DNA from: an uncultured Bacteroidota bacterium
GTDB taxonomy: Bacteria; Bacteroidota; Bacteroidia; Chitinophagales; Chitinophagaceae
Length of the DNA stretch: 64,000 nucleotides
Direction: 5' to 3'
NCBI GenBank assembly: GCA_903854725.1
Contig: CAINWZ010000094.1
Span: forward strand, 21,525-85,524
Shown here piece after piece: positions 49,206 to 58,779 of this stretch. The notes beneath the pieces were generated by a model. That model was not told where the DNA came from and ran no database searches. It saw only the letters and a list, made by a program, of their open reading frames with translations. Position numbers and translations under genes: made by a program. Every line of letters starts with the position of its first letter. Position 1 is the stretch's first letter.

Positions 49206-49257
49206 TTAAAATTCATTTAGCTTTATCCTATAGCTCAAACATCGTCATTAAATACAT

Positions 49258-50451
49258 ATGCAAAAAGCGTATAAATTACAAGGAAAACACAGGCATTATG
49301 ATTGGGGAGGTAAAACCTTCATTCCAAATTTAATGGGTGTGGAGAACGTAAATCATTTGCCATATGCCGAATATTGGATGGGAGCACATCCTTCTGCAAG
49401 CGCTACTATTAATATGGAGGAGGGGGCAAGAGCATTAATAACCCTAATTCAAGATAATCCAGTTCTTTGGCTGGGGAAAGAAACGGCCCATTTGTTTGAT
49501 AGTCTTCCTTATTTATACAAAATATTGGATGTGCGTGATATGTTAAGCATTCAAGTTCACCCCAGTAAAGAAAATGCTGTTATTGGTTTTAATGCAGAAG
49601 AAAAATCTGGTATCCCTATTGACGCAACTAATCGTAATTATAAAGACAAGAATCACAAACCAGAAGTAATGGTGGCTTTAAGTGATTTTTGGTTATTGCA
49701 CGGTTTTTTACCACCCGATATTTTAGAGGAAAGGCTTAATAGTTATTTTTATTTTAGGCCCTTAATCAATGAATTTAGAGGGGTTGATTATCAAAATTTG
49801 TATTCTTTTTTCATGCAACTTCCCCTGGAAGCTTCCGATTCAATTCTTAAGCCTTTATTAATTGAAGCAGCGGAAGCTGTAAAAAGGGGAACCGTAACAA
49901 AGAAGGATCCACATTGGTGGGCACATAAATATTATGCGGAGGGTATCCCCGCAAAAAATATTGATAAAGGTATTTTTTCTATTTACATTTTAAACATTGT
50001 CAATATTCCCAAGTATCAAGGCATCTTTCAAGGCGCGGGTTTATTACACGCGTATTTAGAAGGACAGAATATTGAATTAATGGCCAATAGCGATAATGTT
50101 TTAAGAGGGGGTTTGACACCCAAACATGTAGATGTTAAGGAGCTATTACAACATGTTACATTTGTGCCCACTTATCCAGCTATTTTAAAAGGTGCATCTT
50201 TAAATAGTCATGAGCTTGATTTTGCTTGTCCAGTGCCCGATTTTGGTTTAACAAAAATTGCCATTTTGCAAGGTGATTCTTACACAATATCTACCCATTC
50301 TTTAGAACTCTTATTGGTAATTGAGGGGGAGATAAGCATAGAGGGGATAATTTTTAAAGCAGGTGAATGTGCCGCCTTACAGGCTAATTCTTCTATTGAG
50401 ATAAAGGCTAGCCTGCCTTCTGTGATGTTTAAGTCATATGTACCTAAATAG
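49258..50451 (+). CDS. manA: Mannose-6-phosphate isomerase, class I
   Basis: YDWGG, EYWMGAHPSASA, LSIQVHPSKENA, NSDNVLRGGLTPKHVDV. Confidence 0.95.
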   Translation: MQKAYKLQGKHRHYDWGGKTFIPNLMGVENVNHLPYAEYWMGAHPSASATINMEEGARALITLIQDNPVLWLGKETAHLFDSLPYLYKILDVRDMLSIQVHPSKENAVIGFNAEEKSGIPIDATNRNYKDKNHKPEVMVALSDFWLLHGFLPPDILEERLNSYFYFRPLINEFRGVDYQNLYSFFMQLPLEASDSILKPLLIEAAEAVKRGTVTKKDPHWWAHKYYAEGIPAKNIDKGIFSIYILNIVNIPKYQGIFQGAGLLHAYLEGQNIELMANSDNVLRGGLTPKHVDVKELLQHVTFVPTYPAILKGASLNSHELDFACPVPDFGLTKIAILQGDSYTISTHSLELLLVIEGEISIEGIIFKAGECAALQANSSIEIKASLPSVMFKSYVPK

Positions 50452-50473
50452 TTTATTCACAATTGAGGAAAAG

Positions 50474-50491
50474 CATTATTTATAAATAATG
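50474..50491. repeat. Perfect 18-bp palindrome
   Basis: CATTATTTATAAATAATG, 11 nt upstream of TATTTTTG at 50503..50510. Confidence 0.75.
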
Positions 50492-50502
50492 AATGAAAAC
50501 CT

Positions 50503-50510
50503 TATTTTTG
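50503..50510 (+). promoter_or_regulatory. Bacteroidota -7 element (TATTTTTG) for the DUF6580 gene
   Basis: TAnnTTTG match upstream of ATG 50562. Confidence 0.5.
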
Positions 50511-50561
50511 TTTTCCAAGCTACCAGTAGTAGTGTGGTCTAAAAAGAAAAAACAATAAAAG

Positions 50562-51116
50562 ATGAGATTCAACAAACAAATTATAGTCGCTTTACTAATA
50601 ATGGTCGCTACTAGTGCGTTATATCGTGTATTACCTGGAAGACCTTATGGTTTTGCACCACAAATTGCCATTGCATTATTTGGAGGTTCTTTATTTGTAA
50701 GACAAAAGCAATATGCTTTTTTATTGCCAATTCTTTCTATGTTTATTTCAGATGTATTATATCAAGTATTGTTTACTTATCACTTAACTGCGATGGAAGG
50801 TTTCTATCAAGGTCAATTACTTAATTATATTTTAATTGCAAGTACTGCAGTATTTGGTTTTGGTTTACAAAGCAATAAATTATCAAAATATATTGTAGGA
50901 TTTTTAAGTGCACCTACTGCTTATTTTTTAGTGTCAAACTTTTTAGTGTGGGCGCAAGGTGGTGGATATCATCATGCTTTTACAATAACAGGACTTATAC
51001 AAACTATGGTTGATGGGTTACCATTTTATCCATATAGTGTAGCAGGTACTTTAGTGTTTGGTGCAGTTTTATTTGGATCTTTCAGCGTAATGGTTCCAAA
51101 GTTTAAAGCTATCTAA
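50562..51116 (+). CDS. DUF6580-like multi-pass membrane protein
   Basis: YRVLPGRPYGFAPQIAIALFGG...PILSMFISDVLYQ; about 5-6 TM segments. Confidence 0.7.
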   Translation: MRFNKQIIVALLIMVATSALYRVLPGRPYGFAPQIAIALFGGSLFVRQKQYAFLLPILSMFISDVLYQVLFTYHLTAMEGFYQGQLLNYILIASTAVFGFGLQSNKLSKYIVGFLSAPTAYFLVSNFLVWAQGGGYHHAFTITGLIQTMVDGLPFYPYSVAGTLVFGAVLFGSFSVMVPKFKAI

Positions 51117-51132
51117 CTATATTATTTTCGCT

Positions 51133-51603
51133 TTACTTTTTTGCTTCTATCAATTCGAATTCGGTATCAATTTTCCAAGGGCCATTGTCTGCAGCTTCAG
51201 TAGCTAAAACATCACATCTATTGTTGTGAGGGTTATCACTGTGTCCTTTGACCCAATGAAACTTTATCGTAAAGGGAGCCGCAATTTTATGATACTGAAG
51301 CCAAAGGTCTTTGTTTTTTTTACCGCCTTTAAAATCGGTCTTTATCCAATTGTCTAACCATTTTTTCTCTACCGATTCAACTACATATTTGCTATCCGTA
51401 AAAATATGAATGGGTAAGGTTTTGGTTTTTAAGGCTGTAATAGCTTTAATAACTGCTAAAAGTTCCATTCTATTGTTGGTTGTTTTACGATAGGCTTCCT
51501 GAATTTCTTTCACTTTTCCACCCCACATTAATATGGCACCGAAACCTCCAGGGCCGGGATTTCCCCTAGAAGAACCATCAGTATAGATTATTATTTTATC
51601 CAT
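51133..51603 (-). CDS. rnhA: Ribonuclease HI
   Basis: IIYTDGSSRGNPGPGGFGA; NRMELLAVIKAI; FTDSKYVVE; WVKGHSDNPHNNRCD. Confidence 0.96.
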   Translation of the reverse strand: MDKIIIYTDGSSRGNPGPGGFGAILMWGGKVKEIQEAYRKTTNNRMELLAVIKAITALKTKTLPIHIFTDSKYVVESVEKKWLDNWIKTDFKGGKKNKDLWLQYHKIAAPFTIKFHWVKGHSDNPHNNRCDVLATEAADNGPWKIDTEFELIEAKK

Positions 51604-51762
51604 TAATTTGACCTAATTGGTTGATAATAAGTATCATACGTAAATATACAACAGCTTATATTATTTAACTAAAATATATTTAATGTGTTTTTCATACACT
51701 TTATTATTTTATCTTTAGTTGTTGTATCTGTTTGTTAATGAAAGAAGAGTGAATAGGAGCTT

Positions 51763-54495
51763 ATGCAAACTAATAAATTAAATAAAGAAAGCGGTAAAAA
51801 AATAAGCTTTCATCTTAAGTACCAGACGACTTATGGACAAACCTTGTTTGTGTATGGGAATCATCCTTTATTAGGGGGAGGCGAAATGGCTAATGCAGTT
51901 CCAATGGTTTATTTAAATGATTCCTATTGGGTATTGCATATTAATTTCCCATTGCCATTACGAAAAGATAAAATCACCTATCACTATTTAATTCAAAATG
52001 AGGACGGTACTCAATTACTAGATGGGGGAAATGATAATAATTTTTCTCTACATGAAATTAAAGTAAATGAACTTGTTTTATTAGACACTTGGAATTTTGC
52101 TGGGTTCATTGAAAATGTATTTTATACAGAACCTTTTACTTCTATTTTACTACCCACTTATAAACCGCAAGTAGCTGCACTAAAAATAAACGAAGCAACT
52201 ACGCATATATTTAGTGTAAAAGCCCCTTTATTAAAAACAGGACAAACATTGGCTATTATTGGAGCTTCGAGTTTACTAGGCGGCTGGGATGTCCATAAAA
52301 GTATTCCACTAAAAAAAATCAAACAGACACCTTGTTTTGAAATCGCATTAGATTTAAAAGATAGCGAATTCCCTTTTGTATATAAGTATGGTATTTATGA
52401 TGTGAAGCAAAAACTTTTTATTCAATTTGAAGAAGGAAATAACAGAGTCCTCTATGAATCTGTGGGGATTAAAAAATTAGTTATTTGTAATGATGGTTTT
52501 GCTGTTTTAAATAATACCGAGTGGAAGGGTGCTGGGGTGGCTATTCCCGTTTTCTCTTTAAGGTCTCAAGAGAGTTGTGGGGTTGGTGAATTTTCTGATA
52601 TTAAATTATTAGTAGATTGGTCAAAACAAATTGGATTAAAACTAATACAATTATTGCCAGTAAATGACACTACGGCAACCCATACCTGGATGGACTCTTA
52701 TCCCTATGCTGCTATATCTGCATTTGCTTTACATCCCTTGTTTATTAGAATAGAAGAAATGGTTTTGCCTAAACAACAAGATTTAATAAAGGGGTATTTA
52801 ATTGAAAAAGAAAAATTAAATGCATTAGAGGCAGTAGACTATGAATTAGTGATGAAGTTGAAATGGAAGCTATTGAGGTCATTGTTTGCAAAAAATGGCA
52901 AAAAGGAATTAACCTCTTCAAGTTTTGCTGAATTTTTTAATAACAATGCACATTGGCTTGTTTCGTATAGTGTCTTTTCTTATTTAAGAGAATTACATGG
53001 GAGTATAGATTTTAATGCTTGGCCAACGCATTCAATATACAATGAGGTAGCTATTCAAAAAATGGCAGATCCATCTTCCACTATTTATTCAGAAATAACT
53101 TTTTATTATTATGTACAATATCATTTACATCTTCAATTAAAAAGTGCAACTAACTATGCACATGAAAATGGAGTAATCGTTAAAGGGGATATTCCTATTG
53201 GGGTCTATCGATTTGGAGCAGATGCTTGGCAACATCCAAATTTATTTCACATGGATAGACAAGCAGGCGCACCTCCTGATGATTTTGCCGTAAAGGGACA
53301 GAACTGGGGTTTCCCTACCTACAATTGGGAACAGATGGCTGCAACAGATTATAATTGGTGGAAATTAAGATTTGAGCAAATGCGTTTTTATTTTGACGCG
53401 TTTAGAATAGATCATATTTTAGGATTCTTTAGAATTTGGAGCATTCCTATGCATGCAGTTGATGGTATCATGGGACATTTTGTGCCGGCAATTCCTATTA
53501 GCATACACGAATTTAATAGTAAAGGAATTTCATTTGATGCCTATCGTTTTACCAAGCCATTTATCAATGAAACAAATATGTTTCAAATTTTTGGCTATGA
53601 CAATGAATATGTGAAGTCTCATTTTATGCAATCCATTGGAGAGGGTCTCTATGAATTTCTACCTTCCTTTCAAACACAGATCGCTGTGGTAAATCATTTT
53701 AATGGATTGCCTGATGAAGAATGGCAACATAAAATAAAAAATGGTTTATTAGGTTTATTAACCAACGTTATTCTTTTCGAAGATGACCAACCACAACAAT
53801 ATCATTTTAGATATAATATAGAAGGTACTTCGTCTTTTCAACAATTAGCCGAAAAGACGAAGCAAGTATTGAGAAATTTATATGTCGATTATTTCTTTGT
53901 AAAACAAGATGCTGTTTGGAAAAAAGAAGCATTACAAAAATTGCCCAAATTGAAAAGAGCCACGAATATGCTAATATGTGGCGAGGATTTAGGAATGGTT
54001 CCAGCTTGTTTACCAGAAGTAATGAAACAGTTAGGTATATTAAGCTTGGAAGTACAAAGAATGCCTAAAGCATCTAATACAACATTCTTTCACCCTAAAG
54101 ACGCTCCCTATTTAAGTGTAGTAACACCTTCATCGCATGACACGAGTACTATTAGAGGGTGGTGGGAAGAAGATGTTTCAAAAACTCAACAATTTTATCA
54201 TCAAGAAATGGAACAGACAGGGGAGGCGCCAAAGTTTTGCGAACCATGGATTAATAAAGCCATTTTAATGCAACATTTGTGTTCGCCTGCTATGTGGTCT
54301 ATCTTTCAACTACAAGATTTTTTAGGTGTTGATGCAAAGTTAAGAAGGGAAAATCCACAGGAAGAAAGAATCAACGAGCCAGCTAATCCAAAACACTATT
54401 GGCGCTATAGAATGTATATCAATTTAGAGACTTTACTAGCAGAAAAAAACTTTAATAAAGAATGGGCCATTGCTATTAAAGAAAGTGGCCGCTAA
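51763..54495 (+). CDS. malQ: 4-alpha-glucanotransferase with two N-terminal starch-binding (CBM20-like) domains
   Basis: VYGNHPLLGGGE and IIGASSLLGGWDVHKSIPL CBM20-like repeats; GH77 motifs FDAFRIDHILGFFRIWSIP, ICGEDLGMVP. Confidence 0.92.
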   Translation: MQTNKLNKESGKKISFHLKYQTTYGQTLFVYGNHPLLGGGEMANAVPMVYLNDSYWVLHINFPLPLRKDKITYHYLIQNEDGTQLLDGGNDNNFSLHEIKVNELVLLDTWNFAGFIENVFYTEPFTSILLPTYKPQVAALKINEATTHIFSVKAPLLKTGQTLAIIGASSLLGGWDVHKSIPLKKIKQTPCFEIALDLKDSEFPFVYKYGIYDVKQKLFIQFEEGNNRVLYESVGIKKLVICNDGFAVLNNTEWKGAGVAIPVFSLRSQESCGVGEFSDIKLLVDWSKQIGLKLIQLLPVNDTTATHTWMDSYPYAAISAFALHPLFIRIEEMVLPKQQDLIKGYLIEKEKLNALEAVDYELVMKLKWKLLRSLFAKNGKKELTSSSFAEFFNNNAHWLVSYSVFSYLRELHGSIDFNAWPTHSIYNEVAIQKMADPSSTIYSEITFYYYVQYHLHLQLKSATNYAHENGVIVKGDIPIGVYRFGADAWQHPNLFHMDRQAGAPPDDFAVKGQNWGFPTYNWEQMAATDYNWWKLRFEQMRFYFDAFRIDHILGFFRIWSIPMHAVDGIMGHFVPAIPISIHEFNSKGISFDAYRFTKPFINETNMFQIFGYDNEYVKSHFMQSIGEGLYEFLPSFQTQIAVVNHFNGLPDEEWQHKIKNGLLGLLTNVILFEDDQPQQYHFRYNIEGTSSFQQLAEKTKQVLRNLYVDYFFVKQDAVWKKEALQKLPKLKRATNMLICGEDLGMVPACLPEVMKQLGILSLEVQRMPKASNTTFFHPKDAPYLSVVTPSSHDTSTIRGWWEEDVSKTQQFYHQEMEQTGEAPKFCEPWINKAILMQHLCSPAMWSIFQLQDFLGVDAKLRRENPQEERINEPANPKHYWRYRMYINLETLLAEKNFNKEWAIAIKESGR

Positions 54496-54532
54496 ATAAG
54501 GCTATTTTGTACCTTAGCCAAAAAATAGACTA

Positions 54533-55582
54533 GTGCAATTAGATTTCTGGGAACAACAATTACCATTTGAATATCCTTTTACCATCTCTAATGGTAGAAC
54601 TAAGACCCATCAACAAACTTTGATGATTCGTTTGTCTTTGGGCAATTGGGCCGGTTATGGAGAAGCCCCTGCCATTGTTTATTATAATGTAACAGTTGCT
54701 GGCATGATGGAGCAATTAGAAAAGCAAAGAAAACTCATTGAAAAATTTGCCCTTATTGATCCTGAACGTTTTTGGCATTTTTTACATCATTTATTTCCAA
54801 ATGATCCTTTCTTAGTAAGTGCTTTAGATATGGCAGGCTGGGATTTATTTGGACAAATGAAAAAGCAACCTTTGCATGAAATGTGGAATACCAATTGGGA
54901 TCAGCATACAAGCACACCTATTTGTGATTATACTTTAGGTATCGATTCCATTGAAAAGATGGTGGAGAAAATGAATGCCCACCCTTGGCCTATTTATAAA
55001 GTGAAAGTGGGAACCGATTATGATATTGAGATGATTACTGCTTTACGACAACATACCGATAAACCATTGCGCGTAGATGCCAATGCAGGTTGGACTACCG
55101 AAGAAGCTTTGCAAAAAATACCAGTATTGGCGAGCTTAGGAGTTGAATTAGTAGAACAGCCTTTGGCCAAAGATAATTGGGAAGGAATGGAGCAACTAAA
55201 AGCACAAGCTGCTTTGCCATTGTTCGCAGATGAATCTTGTGTGTTTGAAAAAGATGTTGCTACCTGTGCGACTTATTTTCATGGTATTAATATAAAGTTA
55301 ACAAAGTGTAGTGGGTTAACACCTGCTTTAAGAATGATAAAGGAAGCAAAGACTTTGGGATTAAAAGTTATGATGGGCAGTATGAATGAAAGTGTGATTG
55401 GATCAGCGGCTATTGCACAATTTTTACCGCAATTAGATTATGTAGATATGGATGGCCCTTTATTAATGACCGAACTAAATGGGGTAGGACTACAATATAG
55501 TTTTGAAAATAATAATGGTAAGATTGAACCACTTCGACATCCAGGATTAGGTGTGCAATATAGAACGCCTTTTAAGAAATAA
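54533..55582 (+). CDS. Enolase-superfamily dipeptide epimerase / muconate-lactonizing-like enzyme
   Basis: YKVKVGTDYDIEMI, LRVDANAGWT, LVEQPL, FADESC, NIKLTKCSGL. Confidence 0.85.
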   Translation: MQLDFWEQQLPFEYPFTISNGRTKTHQQTLMIRLSLGNWAGYGEAPAIVYYNVTVAGMMEQLEKQRKLIEKFALIDPERFWHFLHHLFPNDPFLVSALDMAGWDLFGQMKKQPLHEMWNTNWDQHTSTPICDYTLGIDSIEKMVEKMNAHPWPIYKVKVGTDYDIEMITALRQHTDKPLRVDANAGWTTEEALQKIPVLASLGVELVEQPLAKDNWEGMEQLKAQAALPLFADESCVFEKDVATCATYFHGINIKLTKCSGLTPALRMIKEAKTLGLKVMMGSMNESVIGSAAIAQFLPQLDYVDMDGPLLMTELNGVGLQYSFENNNGKIEPLRHPGLGVQYRTPFKK

Positions 55583-55612
55583 ATCCAAAATTAATATTCC
55601 GAAATTTATTAT

Positions 55613-56239
55613 ATGACTCCAGAACGTACCGAAAAATTATTAAAAGTATTAAGCAAGCGTCAATCAAATTTGACAGTCGTATTAGAGAATGTACAAGATC
55701 CTCATAATGTATCTGCAGTAATGCGAACATGTGATGCTGTTGGTATTCAAGATGTGTATGTGCTTACTACTAAAATACCCAGACATAAAAAATGGGGGTA
55801 TAGAAGTAGTAGTAGTGCTTTAAAATGGTTGACCATTCATGAGTTTGATACTTTAGAAGATTGTGTTGCAGCGCTAAGAAAAAATTTCAGTAAAATTTTA
55901 ACCACTCATTTGTCAAGTGATGCAGTGAGTTTGCATGATATTAATTTTACCGAATCGGTGGCTTTAGTTTTTGGCAATGAGCATGCCGGTGTAACAGAAG
56001 AATTTAGAAATTTAGCAGATGGTAATTTTATCATACCTCAAATGGGTATTATTCAAAGCTTAAATATATCAGTGGCATGTGCAGTAAGTATCTATGAAGC
56101 CATGAGACAAAAAATGAAAGCGGGGCATTATGATAATGCATCCCTACCAGCAGCACAAATGAATACTTTATTAACGCAATGGGGTTTTGAAGAAGAAACA
56201 CCCGAAGTATATAATAATTCTAAACTAAAGAGAAGCTAG
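55613..56239 (+). CDS. TrmH family tRNA/rRNA (SpoU) methyltransferase
   Basis: VLENVQDPHNVSAVMRTCDAVGI; ALVFGNEHAGVTEE; IPQMGIIQSLNISVACAVSIYE. Confidence 0.92.
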   Translation: MTPERTEKLLKVLSKRQSNLTVVLENVQDPHNVSAVMRTCDAVGIQDVYVLTTKIPRHKKWGYRSSSSALKWLTIHEFDTLEDCVAALRKNFSKILTTHLSSDAVSLHDINFTESVALVFGNEHAGVTEEFRNLADGNFIIPQMGIIQSLNISVACAVSIYEAMRQKMKAGHYDNASLPAAQMNTLLTQWGFEEETPEVYNNSKLKRS

Positions 56240-56261
56240 CAGCGCGAACCTTTTTTTCAAT

Positions 56262-58031
56262 TTACATTTGTTCAGGAACAGCAATACCTAATACACTCAT
56301 TGCTTTTTGCAAGGTAGCAGCAGTTAAAATACCCAATTGAATACGTACTTGTTTTTTAGCATCAGTTTCTGCATTCGCAATAGAGTGTTCGGCGTAAAAA
56401 GTATTAAACAACTTAGCTAAGTTAAAAGTATATATCGCCACTTTGGAGGGATCTAAATTGTCGGCAGCCTCATTAATAATCGCAGGGAAGGAGGATAGTT
56501 CAATAGCTAATTGCTTTTCTAAAGGCAATAGCTCATTTAGCGTAAGTGAAATATCGGTGCCCGTTTTTCTCAAAATACTTTTAATACGTGCGTGAGTGTA
56601 TTGAATGAATGGGCCGGTGAAGCCATGAAAGTCAATACTTTCTTCTGGGTTGAAAATCATTTTCTTTTTAGGATCCACTCTTAAAAGGAAAAATTTAAGT
56701 GCCCCTAATCCGATGGTATTATACAATTCGGTGAGTTGATCTGCAGTAAAATCTGAAACTTTTCCTAAAGCTTCTGTTTTTTCTTTGGAGATATTAATCA
56801 TCGCGTCTACTAAATCATCTGCATCCACTACGGTACCTTCTCTGCTTTTCATTTTACCTGTAGGAAGTTCTACCATACCATAGCTTAAATGATAAATACC
56901 ATCTGCTGCAGGTAATTGCAGTTTTTGACAAATTAATTTAAGTACTTTAAAATGATAATTTTGTTCATCACCCACTACGTAGATACTGGCATCATTATTA
57001 AATTCTTTTTGTTTTAATTGTGCTAATCCAATGTCTTGTGTCATATAAACCGAAGTGCCATCTTTACGACGAACAATTTTTTCATCTAACCCATCAGCAG
57101 TTAAATCAATCCATACAGAACTATCTTCTTTTTGATAAAATACTTTTTTAGTCAGTCCTTCTTCTACTAATTCTTTACCTAATAAATAGGTATTGCTTTC
57201 ATAGTAGGTTTTGAAAAAGTCGGATCCAATTTTTTTATAGGTCACTTCAAATCCTTCGTATACCCATGTATTCATTCTTTTCCATAAAGCTAAAGTGTCT
57301 GCGTCACCCTGTTCCCATTTCAAAAGCATTTCCTGTGCACCTTTCAAAATAGAGGCTTCTTTTTCGGCAGTTTCTTGTAACATACCACCCGCTACTAAAT
57401 TGGCCACCTCCGCTTTATAGGCGTCATTGTATTTAACGTAATAATCCCCTACAAAATGGTCACCTTTTTTATTCGTTGATTCCGGAGTAGCGCCATTGGC
57501 AAATAATTGCCAAGCAATCATACTTTTACAAATGTGAATACCGCGATCGTTTACAATACATGTTTTTACTACTTCATGTCCTTGTAATTTTAAAATTTCA
57601 GCAATACTCCATCCTAAAAAATTATTTCTTAAATGACCTAAGTGTAAAGGCTTATTCGTATTAGGGGAGGAGTACTCCACCATAATTTTTTGTTTACTAG
57701 TTGTTGCGGGGACTAAATTTTTGGGATCTGCGTTTTTTATATACTCAAACCAATAATCATTACTGATGGTAAAGTTTAAAAATCCTTTTACAATATTAAA
57801 GCTGGTAATAATAGAAGGAAGGGCAGTTTGCATTGCAGTGCCTAATTCATTTCCTACTACCTCAGGATTTTTGCCTAACTGTTTTACAAATGCAAAAAGT
57901 ACAATAGTATAGTCTCCTTCAAATTCAGGTTTTGTCGCATTTACTAATACTTGTTCAGGTTCAATAGATACCTGGTATAAGCTATGTAAGCTGGTTGAAG
58001 TAGTATGTTTTAAAAGTGATATTAAATTCAT
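56262..58031 (-). CDS. argS: Arginyl-tRNA synthetase
   Basis: VEYSSPNTNKPLHLGHLRNNFLGWS; YGMVELPTGKMKSREGTVVDADDL. Confidence 0.96.
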   Translation of the reverse strand: MNLISLLKHTTSTSLHSLYQVSIEPEQVLVNATKPEFEGDYTIVLFAFVKQLGKNPEVVGNELGTAMQTALPSIITSFNIVKGFLNFTISNDYWFEYIKNADPKNLVPATTSKQKIMVEYSSPNTNKPLHLGHLRNNFLGWSIAEILKLQGHEVVKTCIVNDRGIHICKSMIAWQLFANGATPESTNKKGDHFVGDYYVKYNDAYKAEVANLVAGGMLQETAEKEASILKGAQEMLLKWEQGDADTLALWKRMNTWVYEGFEVTYKKIGSDFFKTYYESNTYLLGKELVEEGLTKKVFYQKEDSSVWIDLTADGLDEKIVRRKDGTSVYMTQDIGLAQLKQKEFNNDASIYVVGDEQNYHFKVLKLICQKLQLPAADGIYHLSYGMVELPTGKMKSREGTVVDADDLVDAMINISKEKTEALGKVSDFTADQLTELYNTIGLGALKFFLLRVDPKKKMIFNPEESIDFHGFTGPFIQYTHARIKSILRKTGTDISLTLNELLPLEKQLAIELSSFPAIINEAADNLDPSKVAIYTFNLAKLFNTFYAEHSIANAETDAKKQVRIQLGILTAATLQKAMSVLGIAVPEQM

Positions 58032-58085
58032 AAAATAGGCTTGCCTTTGGCAAAAGTAATTAATTAAGATTATCTTAGCGCATAC

Positions 58086-58607
58086 ATGTTGAAACTACAC
58101 GACTTTATTAGCAAAGTAATTCTTGATATGATAGATTGGTTTTATCCAATTTTCAAGAAAATGATGCCCTTAAAAACTTTTAGATATGCTGCCTGTGGTG
58201 GTGCTAATACCGTGTTGGATATCACTTTGTTTTTTGTAGCCTATAACTATATTCTTCAAAAACAAATCTTTCAGGTAGGCTCTTTAACAATAAGCCCCCA
58301 TATAGCTTCTTTTATCATTAGCTTCTGCATTACTTTCCCCATAGGGTTCTATCTGAGTAGGTATGTTGTATTCCAAGAAACAACCGTAACAAAGCGGAAA
58401 CAATTAATGAAATACTTTATAGTGGTATTAGGCTGTATATTGCTTAATTATGGCTTTTTAAAGCTTTTTGTTGATAAACTAGGTTGGTATCCCACCATGG
58501 CTAAAATTGTTACTACGTTCTTTGTGGTCATCTTTAGCTACTCCAGTCAAAAGAACTTCACTTTTAAGAGTTCAACGGCTGGAAATACCGAATTGACTGA
58601 AAATTAA
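58086..58607 (+). CDS. GtrA family membrane protein
   Basis: FRYAACGGANTVLDITLFFVAYNY...FPIGFYLSRYVVFQE; four TM segments. Confidence 0.85.
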   Translation: MLKLHDFISKVILDMIDWFYPIFKKMMPLKTFRYAACGGANTVLDITLFFVAYNYILQKQIFQVGSLTISPHIASFIISFCITFPIGFYLSRYVVFQETTVTKRKQLMKYFIVVLGCILLNYGFLKLFVDKLGWYPTMAKIVTTFFVVIFSYSSQKNFTFKSSTAGNTELTEN

Positions 58608-58779
58608 GGCTATTTTCTCTGCCTTTTCTTCCCCTTTTTAATTGTTTTATGTCATTTAAGGCCTTCAAAATGTGTCATTTACTGCCATATATGACAAATT
58701 TGCACCCTTAGGCTTGCTTACCTATTATGGCATAAAGATTGACTATAGTAGTGTAATTAAACATTGAAAATCAAGCATT

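Noticed and set aside
58680-58704. Sigma-54 promoter upstream of dnaK (TGACAAATTTGCA)
   Set aside because: Spacing between the -24-like and -12-like dinucleotides is too short and -24 GG is absent
58608-58779. CIRCE/HrcA operator upstream of dnaK
   Set aside because: No TTAGCACTC-N9-GAGTGCTAA-like inverted repeat is visible
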